Shown: positions 1 to 10,470 of the stretch, in pieces
How positions within the stretch are numbered: position 1 is the first letter of the stretch
Layout of the letters: each line of letters starts with the position of its first letter
From: Artocarpus heterophyllus
Taxonomy: Eukaryota > Streptophyta > Magnoliopsida > Rosales > Moraceae
Assembly (NCBI GenBank): GCA_025403435.1
Contig: CM046352.1
Coordinates: 124,001 to 188,000 of the forward strand
Direction of reading: 5' to 3'
DNA: 64,000 nt
The notes under the pieces: generated by a model
Databases searched by the model: none
The model's input: only the letters and a program-made list of their open reading frames with translations
Told to the model about the DNA's origin: nothing
Translations under genes and position numbers: made by a program

Positions 1-369
1 ATCAATTCAATACAACTGTCTGATTCATATTACACCGTTAGTAATCACAATACCTGTCGGAAACATATACGTTAAAACTACACCCACACACACACACACA
101 TCATAAAAGGTAATAATTTCCAGGAACGGAAGTCGGGTTACTACTAAGTTGATTATGCCAACTTTCTTACCTACGGATACAATCTCATGCCATATGCAAT
201 GAAAAAAAAAAAAAAAAAAAAAAAAAAGAAGAAGCACAGACCTTCCTCTTTTTTCTTTCTTTCTTCTTCTTCTTCTTCTTTTTTTTTTTTTTAACATTCT
301 TCATCATGGTCATTTCTTTTTCCTGTCGTCGTAGGTTATCAACGTTACAAGTCAAAAATAGTACAACAA
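1..369. repeat. Low-complexity flank with microsatellites
   Basis: No gene is visible. The stretch holds an AC dinucleotide run (about 81-100), a poly-A run (about 200-226) and a TTC/T-rich run (about 254-292). Open frames here are homopolymer artefacts. It is the left flank of the Copia element that starts at 375. Confidence 0.8.
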
Positions 370-374
370 AATTA

Positions 375-714
375 TGTTGGACTCTAATTGGCCCACGTGG
401 AGAATACATTTAGCATCAACCGTCGAACGGTTAATTGTTAGAATAATCGTTCGGCAGCCCCTTAAAAGGCTGTGTGATGGTCACGGCAAACACACGAAAA
501 TTTTGAGAATTTTCATTCTCTGGTCCCTGGGCATACATTTTTGAAAAACAACAATACACCATCTGAGTGGATTTGTGAGTGTCCAGAAAAATCAAAATTC
601 ACAGAGCACGGTGTGCAAAATTCGTGCAAAACAGAGCAATGGCTGGAGGTATTTAATGATCCATTTGCTTTCGCTTTTATGAATTCAATTGTTTCATATT
701 GTTTTTATATTACA
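375..714 (+). repeat. 5' LTR of Copia A1
   Basis: Begins TGTTGGACTC and ends TATTACA. It is repeated at 6348-6687 with about 11 differences in 340 bp, all of them transitions. A TTAAAAGG box near 459 could serve as the TATA-like element. The 3' copy starts TATTGG, a G-to-A change in the terminal TG. Confidence 0.95.
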
Positions 715-716
715 TT

Positions 717-728
717 TGGCATCAGAGC
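717..728 (+). other. Primer binding site of Copia A1
   Basis: TGGCATCAGAGC, two bases after the LTR end. It matches the complement of the plant initiator tRNA-Met 3' end (TGGTATCAGAGC) except for C in place of T at the fourth base. The same variant occurs in element A2 (44132-44143), so it looks like a family trait and not a chance mutation. Confidence 0.85.
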
Positions 729-980
729 CGACTTAAAAAAATGCCTCTGCCTTGCCGTTGAACAACTGTTTTTTTTTTACAGTTCACGTTCAAATTTTTG
801 TGAATTCGGGTTCTTCAATTTGGAGTTTTTTTAATGAAAAATGAGATTAAAAATCATTAAGACATTCGATTTCTACGATTTGAAACGTCAAAAACGGTGT
901 CCGGAATGCTTAGAAACTGTTGGGTTTTGTATCGGGTCGTAACTGGGTCAAGAAAACCCGGATCAAGGTTGAAGACGACT

Positions 981-1150
981 GAAAACGACGTGTCGTTTTC
1001 AATTTTGAGTTCAACAGCCAAAAAAACGACATGTCGTTTTTCCTTTACTGGGAGAAAACGACATGTCGTTTTCTTAAGGGAGACTGCCGTTTCAGTGGTA
1101 AAACGACAAGTCGTTTTGGGTGTCCCAACCCCAAAACGACAAGTCGTTTA
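981..1150. repeat. Five palindromic ACGAC-NN-GTCGT boxes in the A1 leader
   Basis: Near-identical inverted repeats lie at 981-1000, 1023-1040, 1054-1073, 1100-1117 and 1133-1150. Each has arms of AAAACGAC/GTCGTTTT around a 2-bp centre (GT, AT, AT, AA, AA). Spacing is irregular at 31-46 bp start to start. The leader of sister element A2 keeps mutated versions at the equivalent place (44426-44600). Possible roles are a transcription-factor target array, RNA hairpins for packaging or dimerisation, or a silencing target. The sequence alone does not decide. Confidence 0.85.
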
Positions 1151-2013
1151 ATGAAGGCAGAAAATAAAAAAAAATATCCGAAAAAAAAATTTTAATTAAA
1201 AATTAATTTTTGGTTTTTAGATATGCACATAATTTTTGCAATAATTTCGTGGGAAATTCAATTTATACATTATGTGCCAAGTATTTGTTTTATGTGCATA
1301 ATTTTATTGTTGTATATACATAATTTTGGAAATACATTTTTATGCATAAATTATGAAATTAATTATGCATATCATTTAGAAAATGTTCCATATCAATGAA
1401 TGTTTTATTGGAAAATATATTGTGATAATTGTTGTGCTAATTATTGTTATATGCATTGTTTTAAGTTTTATTATGCATGTTAAGTTAATTAACCTATTTA
1501 GCACAAATTAAGATTTTGTTCATAATTATTATATTGCCTATAGAACATGCAATTTTCATGAATAATTTGTGAACAAAATTAAATGTCTAAGTGATCCATA
1601 TAATTTTGAATAATTTGAGCTTAGCCACAGCAACTCTAATTATACAAAATTATATATTAATTGGTTTAGGATCACATTTGGTTAAAGGACATTTATTGTA
1701 GTTAGTTGTACTTAATATAATAAATTTTATCTCACAGGAATTTTTATTATATTGGTATGACTAATTAGGATAAAATATCAAATTATATTTTCTGATTTAC
1801 CCACAGGGATTAGAAAAGGGAACATAATTTGATAGTTTTGTCATACAATTAAATGAATCTAATTGAATTAGAACTTTAGCCCACAGGCAAGTTTTATGTC
1901 ATAGATTCATGATATTATGCATGATTTACATTGGTAAAGCATGATTTATGTTTATTAGCCTCAATATTTTGGATCATAAGCATGTTTATTTTAATTATGC
2001 AGTCATACAACCT

Positions 2014-5000
2014 GTGAATTTCTCTGATGTACGATGTGATATCCCTGAGCTGAAAGGGGATAACTATAAGGTCTGGAAGGAGAGAATACTCCTTCACTTA
2101 GGGTGGATGGACATTGATTATGCTATAAGGAAAGACGAGCCCGTAATTACTGACACCAGCACTCAGGATGAGATTGCACTTTATGAACGTTGGGAGCGAT
2201 CTAATCGCCTTAGCGTCATGTTCATAAAGACTAAAATCTCTGCTGGTATACGTGGTTCCGTCGAACAGTATGACAAGGTCCGGGCATTACTGAAGGCCAT
2301 TGATGAGCAATTTGAAACTTCAGATAAGGCACTTGCCAGCACCCTAATATGAGGTTCTCATCCTTAAGGCTCACTAGTGTGAGAGGTGTGCGTGAGCACA
2401 TCATGGAGATGAGGGACATAGCGGCTCAACTAAAGAACCTTGAGGTGGATATGTCTGAATCTTTCTTGGTGCACTACATTCTGAACACCCTTCCAAAACA
2501 ATATGGGCCCTTTAAGATTTCCTACAATACACATAAAGACAAATGGTCAATAAATGAACTTCTGACCATGTGTACTCAGGAAGAGGGGCGGCTTGTAATG
2601 GAAATGGGTGAAACTGCACTGACAACCACTAGAGGAAAGAATCAGAATCAAGATCAATTTCAAGCCAAGGACAAAGGGAAGGGTAAAATACCTCCCAAAG
2701 CTGTCATTAAGAAGGAATCCAAGTGTTTCTTCTGTAAAAAGAAGGGACACATGAAGAAGGATTGCACGAAATTTCAGAGTTGGCTTGAGAAGAAAGGTAA
2801 TCCAATCTCATTGGTTTGTTATGAATCTAATATGATTGATGTTGTTTATAACACATGGTGGATTGATTCTGGATCTACAATCTATGTTTCGAATACCTTG
2901 CAGGGTATGCGAAAACTAAGGAAGCCACTGGGAAGTGAGCTAAGCATCTCTTCAGGAAACAAGATGCGTTCACATGTGGAAGCCATCGGAACATGCACCT
3001 TAGTTTTAAGTAGTGGTTTTAATTTGGAATTGGATAAGACATTTTATGTTTCAAACTTTTCTAGAAACTTGATTTCTGTTTCCAGACTTTTACATTTGGG
3101 ATATTCCTTTACTTTTTCAGACAAATGTTTCAGTTTATTTTATAAATCTGATCTTGTTGGGAATGGTATTTTGTCTGATGGTCTTTTCTCAATTAACTTG
3201 CAAAATGAACCACATCATACTGCTATGCATGTTCAATCTGGCATTAAACGTTGTGTTATAAATGAGGATTCCTCTATGTTGTGGCATCGGAGATTAGGAC
3301 ATATCTCCATTGAGAGAATCAAGAGGTTAGTGGTTGACGGAGTACTTAGTACTTGGGATTTTACTGACTTCGAGACTTGTATGGGTTGCATTAAGGGAAA
3401 GCTAACCAACAAGTCTAAGAAAGGTGCCAAGAGGAGTTCAGAAATATTAGAAATCATACATTAAGATATTTGTAGTCCAGTAATGGACTCATATGGTCCG
3501 AGATACTTCATCTTTTTCATAGATGATTACTCACGGTACATGTATCTCTACTTGCTTCATACAAAGGACGAAGCATTAGACGCCTTTAAAGTTTTCAAGG
3601 CTGAAGTAGAGAAACAATGCGGAAAGCAAATAAAGATCGTGAGGACAGATAGAGGTGGAGAATATTATGGTAGATACACTGAGGATGGACAAGCTCAAGG
3701 TCCATTTGCAAGGTTTCTTCAAGAACATGGGATAGTTGCCCAATACACTATGCCTGGTTCTCCGGATCAGAATGGTGTGGCAGAAAGAAGAAACCGAACA
3801 TTAATGGACATGGTGAGGAGTATGCAGAGTAACTCCAACCTACCTAAGTCCTTGTGGACTGAAGCTCTTAAGACGGCTGTGTATATATTAAACCGGGTTC
3901 CGACTAAGGCTGTCCCAAAGACGCCGTTTGAGTTATGGAAAGGTTGGAAACCGAGTTTGTGACATATACACGTTTGGGGATGTTCGTCTGAAGTAAGAGT
4001 ATACAACCCATAAGAGAAGAAGCTAGATCCGAGGACCATTAGCAGATATTTCGTTGGATATGCCGAAAGGTCCAAATGATATAGATTCTACTGTCCAACT
4101 CATAGCACTAGATTTGTGGAATCAAGGAACGCCAAGTTTCTTGAGAATGACTTGATTAGTGGGAGCGATCAATTTCGGAACATAGTTTCTGAAGGAGATC
4201 ATACTGAAGCTCAACCATCTATATCAAGTGACAGGTTGATCATAGCTCATAGCACTCCTATAGTTCAACCGAGTGTTGTGCAACCGATCATTGAGGTTCC
4301 ACAAATTGTTGATAATAATCTAGAAGGTCAAGTTGCTCAAGAACCACCAGAAACAATCAAGCAATAAGTTGGACAATAGATTCCTCTGGAAAATGTTGAA
4401 CCAACATTAAGGAGATCTACTAGAGAAAGGAAATCGGCAATTTCTAGTGATTATGTTGTGTATCTACAAGAATCGGACTACAACATTGGAGCCGAAAGTG
4501 ATCCCGAAACGTTTTCACAAGCCATAAGTTGCCAAGAATCGAAACTTTGGTACGATGCAATGAAGGATGAGATGGATTCTATGGCATCTAATGGAGTCTG
4601 GGATCTTGTCGAGTTGCCTGATGGTGCAAAAGCCATAGGGTGTAAATGGGTCTATAAAACGAAGAAAGACTCATTGGGCAACATCGAAAGATATAAGGCA
4701 AGACTCGTGGCCAAAGGATTCACTCAGAAAGAATGAATCGACTACAAGGAGACCTTTTCTCCTGTATCCAAGAAAGATTCTCCCCGCATTATCTTGGCAC
4801 TTGTTGCTCATTTTGACTTAGAGTTGCAACAGATGGATGTGAAAACGGCATTTCTCAATGGTGAACTAGAAGAAGAGGTTTATATGAAACAACCATAAGG
4901 ATTCTCCTCTAGTAATGGTGAGCAGTTGGTATGTAAGCTTAAGAAATCCATATATGGGTTAAAGCAAGCCTCCCGTCAGTGGTATTTGAAATTTCATGAT

Positions 5001-6071
5001 GTCATCTCTTCATTTGGATTTGTAGAGAATATCATGGATCAATGTATATACCAGAAGGTCAGTGGGAGTAAAATTTGTTTCCTAGTTCTATATGTGGATG
5101 ACATTTTACTTGCAACCAATGACAAGGGTATGCTACATGAGGTAAAACAAATCCTCTCTAAAAACTTTGACATGAAGGATATGGGTGATGCATCCTTCGT
5201 TATAGGCATTAAGATACACAGAGACAGATATAAAGGCACTTTGGGTATGTCTCAAGAGGCCTATATCAACAAAGTTTTGGAGAGATTTCGGATGAAAAAT
5301 TGTTCACCGAGTATAGCTCCCATTGTGAAGGGTGACAGATTCAATTTGAATCAGTGCTCGAAAAATGACCTTGAAAGAGAACAGATACACAACATTCCAT
5401 ATGCTTCAGCTGTTGGAAGTCTTATGTATGCTCAGGTTTGCACAAGACCTGAAATTGCATTTACTGTAGGAATGTTGGGCAGATATCAGAGTGATCCAGG
5501 ATTAGACCACTGGAAGGCTGCAAAGAAAGTGATGAGGTACCTACAAGGAACCAAAGACTACATGCTTATGTATAGACGGACTGACAACTTGGAAGTCATT
5601 GGCTACTTTGATTCTGACTTTGCTGGCTGCATTGATTCACGGAAATCAACTTCCGGATACATTTTCATGCTAGCTGGTGGAGCTATTTCATGGAGGAGCA
5701 CCAAACAAACCTTGACTGCTACTTCCACTATGGAGGCCGAATTCGTATCCTGTTTTGAGGCTACCTCACATGGTGTATGGATCAAGAGTTTCATTTCTGG
5801 GCTTAGGATTGTGGATTCTATCTCTAGGCCATTAAAGATATTCTATGACAATTCAGCTGCTGTTTTTATGACTAGAAACAACAAGAGCGGTAGTCGAAGC
5901 AAACATATCGACATTAAATATCTGGCCATAAGAGAGCGTATTAAGGATAAAGCAGTGGTCATTGAACACATAAGCACTAAGTTGATGATTGTCGATCCCT
6001 TGACTAAAGGCATGCCACCAGTAAAATTTAAGGATCATGTGGACAGAATGAGACTTGGTTCCCTCATGTAA
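2014..6071 (+). pseudogene. Copia A1 gag-pol polyprotein (disrupted)
   Basis: Domains in order: gag (2014-2720), CCHC zinc knuckle with C-x2-C-x4-H-x4-C (2724-2765), aspartic protease with D-S-G (2865-2873), the H/C-rich pre-integrase segment and integrase core with its D, D, E residues (about 3280-3962), reverse transcriptase with YVDD at 5091-5102, and RNase H to the TAA at 6069. The likely original start has become GTG at 2014; the sister copy has ATG there (45571). A 1-nt deletion near 2348 (compare 45909) shifts gag. In-frame stops lie at 3462, 3960, 4011, 4077, 4365, 4377, 4734 and 4896. The longest open part (4926-6071) still covers most of RT and RNase H. No functional polyprotein can be made. 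Confidence 0.93.
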
Positions 6072-6331
6072 TTTATTGTACTTTGTTATGAAACTCTATA
6101 TTTATGATATTTTCTCATTTCATCTTCAGTTGAGTGCACAACTTTATTTCTGAGAGATATCATTAAAGTTTGGACCTAGAATAAACATAGGGTTTGTTCA
6201 TTAAGATATAAGGGTAAATCTTAAGAGGCAAGATATATTGTGATGCATGGAAGATAATACTCATCATTTAGAGGACCTATCGCCATGATTCATGTATTTT
6301 GTTTCTTATTGCAATGGTTGATGGGAAGTAT

Positions 6332-6687
6332 GGGCCAAGTGGGAGAATATTGGACTCTAATTGGCCCACGTGGAGAATACATTTAGCATCAACCGCCGAA
6401 CGGTTAATTGTTAGAATAACCGTTCGGCGGCCCCTTAAAAGGCTGTGTGATGGTCACGGCAAACACACAAAAATTTTGAGAATTTTCATTCTTTGGTCCT
6501 TGGGCATATATTTTTGAAAAACAACAATACATCATCTGAGTGGATTTGTGAGTGTCCAGAAAAATCAAAATTCACAGAGCACGGTGTGCAAAATTCGTGC
6601 AAAACAGAGCAATGACTGGAGGTATTTAATGATCCATTTGCTTCCGCTTTTATGAATTCAATTGTTTCATATTGTTTTTATATTACA
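6332..6687 (+). repeat. Polypurine tract and 3' LTR of Copia A1
   Basis: The purine-rich stretch ending GTGGGAGAA at 6347 would prime plus-strand synthesis. The 340-bp 3' LTR follows (6348-6687) and then the AATTA target duplication. The segment from about 6230 to the tract is conserved with the tails at 49760-49901 and 13503-13621. Confidence 0.93.
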
Positions 6688-7512
6688 AATTATACCTTAA
6701 TCAGCCTTCTTGCCCAGGATTCCTCCCACTTGCATCATCACCGCCATCAGAGAGTTGGATCCTTAAGCTTCAGTTTCTCTCCTCGCCATTTTCCTACATT
6801 TGTTGCCGTCACACGCTCCTATCATTTGTATCATTGATATCGGAAAACTGGGCCCACACGCTCTGACTCTTCGCTCCTCCGTCGTGTTCCTCTTCATATC
6901 CCGCAACCGTCTTCAGGAGCTCCGACTGTAACAAGGGGCAGTTTTCCTTGAGATACTCAAATCCGTCCGAATCCATCACGGCTGCAGCAAGCAAATGATA
7001 TAATCAGAAAATCTGTAGGTAGCATTACAGAAGTAATGAAAACCTTAGGCTCCTTTCTCGATTCCTGGGTTTTCAATACCTTCAGCACCTCCTGAAGAGC
7101 AAAAAATTAAAATTAAGAGAATGCGCTTCAATTGTTTAAATATGCATAGCCTATCCAGAAACCAAGCTCATGTTTATGAAGTTTTAACGATATATCCAGC
7201 ATGAGATTGTTTGGTCAAAGAATTCTTTCATTGATTTATTTATATTGGATGAGAAACAGACACAAGACAATTTTATTAGGAAAGAAAAACAGATCCCAGA
7301 AATCTTCCAAAAAAATAAGAGAGGAAAAAAAAAAAAAAACGGAATTATAAATAATCAAAAGAAAATGTCATTAAATGGCTTGGCGACAGAATCCCAAGAA
7401 GAAATTCATCATTTGTCTTTCCCATAGAGTTTTCACCATTGTCACATCATAAAACATTATATTATTCATCTCCTGAAAAGTTAAGAATTGAGAATTTTTT
7501 TACGCCAAATTA

Positions 7513-7667
7513 AGGGGGTGTTTAGTACTATTTAGTTTTTATCACAATCTTAGTTATAAACAGTGTAAAGCTTTCATATGTTACAGTAACAATAAAAAAT
7601 TATACTATACTATAAAACTCTCACATGTTACAATAAAAGTGGTTCCCACCACCCCTCCAAACACCCT
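7513..7667. mobile_element. MITE-like element, copy 1
   Basis: About 155 bp with imperfect terminal inverted repeats AGGGGGTGTTTAG / AGGGTGTTTGGAG. The interior carries the core GTGTAAAGCTTTCATATGTTACAG, which recurs at 28201-28365 and more weakly near 35960-36005. No clear target duplication was found, so the superfamily is left open (hAT-like is possible). Confidence 0.5.
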
Positions 7668-7939
7668 ATAAAACTAATAACAAGTCGTCACTACTCTTAA
7701 ACATAACACACTATGACAGAGATAAGCTTTATTCCTTTGCATTACATCTTAAGAGTAAGAGATTTGAAGACTGCGCGGGAATTGAAGCAAGATTTTTCGG
7801 CCTACATAGAGGAAACAGGAAAATCACGGGCATTACACAACCTGTACGCACAAGGAAAACAATCCATGCAAGAAAAGTTTCGACACCAAAATTCTTCCTT
7901 TCTTATTATTATTTATTTATTTTATTTTTATTTTAGAAT

Positions 7940-8600
7940 CATTACCAACTCAAGCGCAAACACGGCTTAAAAGCCCCTAGAGACATGAACTTCCATAGAC
8001 TTCTCAAAGTATCATTAGACACAAGCTTAGCTTCCCATCTGCTAACTTGGATGACATAATATCTCCTAATGGGCAAACGCAAATCTTGTTCAATCGAGGA
8101 AACCTCCAGAATCACTTCCCAACCCTTACTCCTCATTACAACGGTGGCAATAGTAAACTTTTTTTCTGCTTAATTTTACGCATCAGCTCCCACGAAACAA
8201 GATAATTCTCTCACCCTATTTCCTCTCATATCATAATAAATTCTGCATAAGCACTTCGAAAGCAAGTCCGTGGAACCTGGGCAATCCTCGCCAAGAGAAA
8301 ATTAGTGTAAACTTCTACAACCGAGAACTTGAAGAGAGACATATCCTAAGTAGGAATGCTGTCAAGCACAATGCAAATCGAAAAAAGCCCAAATATCAAT
8401 CTGGACACGATAACCACCTAAGGGAATTCCCAAATGCTTCTAAAGCCACTTCCCCTCCCAACAACCCAGAGAATTATCCAACCTACCCAACTCGCATTCC
8501 TCCGTGTTAAATTCCATCAGAAAATTCAGCGGCGTTATCTTCAACCTTGACCAACCACTGAAGAAATTCAACATCTTCACTGAGTTAAAAAAAATCATTG
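7940..8600 (-). pseudogene. Decayed LINE (non-LTR) fragment
   Basis: On the minus strand a stretch near 8400-8520 translates to a segment like the L1-type reverse transcriptase region preceding a LG.PLGG motif (HLGIPLGGYR). A 64-aa open frame at 8136-7942 resembles the N-terminal region found in plant LINE ORFs. Stops and frame changes are frequent. The call rests on short motifs only. Confidence 0.35.
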
Positions 8601-10209
8601 AAAGTGCCATTGCAACACTAATACGTCAATGCATTTATACACTTTCACCGTAAAACTAAAATATCAAAGCATTTATGAAGCAACATTATGTAGTTATTTG
8701 CTATGATAAACGAGATGGCCAGGCCATAGAAAAAGTAAGAAGAGTTCTAAAAGCTTTCGTCAATATAGATTTAAAGGTTTTTTTTTTTTTTTTTTTTGCA
8801 AAAAAGGACCATGTAACCGATAGATCAACATAAATACCTTCCTTTCCGTAAACGTCATAGTTCTCAGCTGGTTCCTACCTATGATGCTCTTGTCCTACTA
8901 TACAAGAGCTGCAATTATAGTGGCCAACATGTCATGCTTATGTACTGATCTTCTCATCTACTTCCTAAGATTGAGTCATTTGCTCCGATAAACAAGCACT
9001 TAAACAAACAATCATTACCCTTTCTAAGACCCTAAAAACAAAATTCGATAGACCTTATGGCAAACAAATAGCCTGAGAAAAACCTAAACAAAACAGGCTT
9101 ATTACCCTACTGTACTAATGTGAATGAGACGAATTCTTACTAATCACTAGCAACTAAAGACGGCGGATATCATGCTAGTTTCAATTATTTAAATGTTCAC
9201 ATCACTACCACAATAGTGGTTGCCAAATAGCTTTACATTAGAAACCATAACGTCAAGTTTCACTTACAATTAGCACATTTTTCTATTACAAAAGGTACTA
9301 CCACAGAGCATTTTGGTCATCTTAAATGCACATAACTACATGTTGTTTTAACTATTGCAAGATCCAAGGAAACCCATTGTGAAACAGGGAGCATATATTG
9401 TTTAGATCTGAACAGAAAGCATAAGGAGAATCACAAAAGAAAGTACGCTCTGGCGTACCAACTAGGTTTTGCAGCAGCAAATTTCAGGCAAATGGACTTG
9501 AGGTCTGCGGCATGGTGACGGTCAGCCAAAGCCCAAATATTGGCGACAGATGTGACAGATATGTCCTTGCAGAGAACAGATTCACACATCAATCTCAATC
9601 TGGGCCGACAATACTTGTCCGCCACTGCTGACAACTTTGCAGCTAACGTCTCGGACGAAGAAGAACTCGAATCCAAGGATTCTGCGTCTTGCATTAGCGT
9701 ATCTCTAAAGATGAAGTGCAACAATGCCTGCTTAAGAAAAAAAGAAATTCCTAATACACTCTCTCATTCAAAACATTGAAGAAAGTGGCAAGTATGGAGA
9801 ACTTCATACACACCTTGAAAACATTGGGCTTCATATCTGTGACAACAATTTCCCGATTATCTTCTTCTTCTTGTAGTCCGTCAAAAAATTCTTTTTCGAA
9901 CGCAAAGGAACGAGCAGCCATAACCAGCTTGTGAGCATGGAATTTGACTCCGGAGACGTTGAAAGCAGCATCGGAACCTTCCTTGTTCTCCAACAACATA
10001 GCAAAATGGACTCCGATGACAGATTGTTTACAGACTGTAATCTCGAACTATGAATTGCAGAGACCACAAAACCGACTGTACAATTAATTTTCAAGCAATC
10101 GTCTTTGAGAAAAGTTGACGATTCCAGCAAAGTCCGCTTGAAGAATTGCTTGTGTCCCCTAAAAAATCCAAACAAACATAAAACAAAAGAAGTGGGAGAA
10201 TTAGGCAAA

Positions 10210-10470
10210 TGATATTGCAGCAGAAAACAAGTTTCTTTTCTGAGAAAAAAGAACATTGTTTTGAGAAGAAGAACTTTTATTCGATGATAAAATATTATGA
10301 TAGACACTTCCAGTGGTTATATAGCTGAATACAATCATTAACAAGGAACTAATAAAACTGCCTATCCTAAAACCTGGGAACAGAAACGAAAAAGAACTTC
10401 AAAATTTAAATCCCCTAACTTTATAAAATAACAAACAAATAGATAAAATAAAACTCTTAAATATCTGGCA
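10210..10470 (-). repeat. Probable 3' LTR fragment of minus-strand Copia
   Basis: Downstream of the RNase H end, the minus strand reads TGCCAGATATTTAAGAG and continues with promoter/polyadenylation-like sequence (ATATAACC, GAATAAAAG) before merging into the BPM intron near 10210. No second LTR copy was found, so both borders are approximate. Confidence 0.4.

Larger units (their letters stand above)
375..6687 (+). mobile_element. Copia LTR retrotransposon A1 (complete but degraded)
   Basis: A 6,313-bp Ty1/copia element. It has two 340-bp LTRs (375-714 and 6348-6687), a tRNA-Met-like primer site just inside the 5' LTR, a ~1.3-kb untranslated leader, a single gag-protease-integrase-RT-RNase H region in that order (integrase before RT defines copia), and a purine-rich tract ending at 6347. 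The 5-bp target duplication AATTA is seen at 370-374 and 6688-6692, so both ends are original. The coding region is broken by one frameshift and many stops, so the copy is non-autonomous. It inserted just beyond the 3' end of the MATH-BTB gene remnant. It is a sister of the element at 43729-50304. Confidence 0.95.
6982..9465 (-). other. Last intron of the BPM-like remnant
   Basis: Non-coding stretch between the BTB and C-terminal blocks. It contains a MITE-like element (7513-7667), a decayed LINE-like fragment (about 7940-8600), a poly-T run (about 8778-8798) and otherwise unremarkable AT-rich DNA. Confidence 0.6.
6809..10158 (-). pseudogene. MATH-BTB (BPM-like) gene remnant, 5' truncated
   Basis: Three exon-like blocks on the minus strand match BPM proteins, substrate adaptors of CUL3 ubiquitin ligases. 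Block 1 (10158-9814) has the end of the MATH domain then the start of the BTB fold. Block 2 (9727-about 9466) is the rest of BTB with the HFIFRDTL and LKFAA segments. Block 3 (6981-6809) is the C-terminal helix region around DGFEYLKENCP, with a stop at 6809. Acceptor AGs at 10159, 9728 and 6982 and a GT donor at 9813 fit. The first part of MATH and the start codon are missing; a truncated Copia occupies the upstream side. A frameshift near 10040 separates MATH from BTB. The final intron of ~2.5 kb holds a MITE and a LINE remnant. Most likely a pseudogene. Confidence 0.8.

Noticed and set aside
25..409. Two Lys/Phe-rich open frames on the minus strand
   Set aside because: They arise from poly-A/T and TTC runs; no domain, no codon bias.
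897..1151. 84-aa open frame over the palindrome array
   Set aside because: It lies in the Copia leader before gag, and the repeats explain its Lys/Arg-Val-Val pattern.
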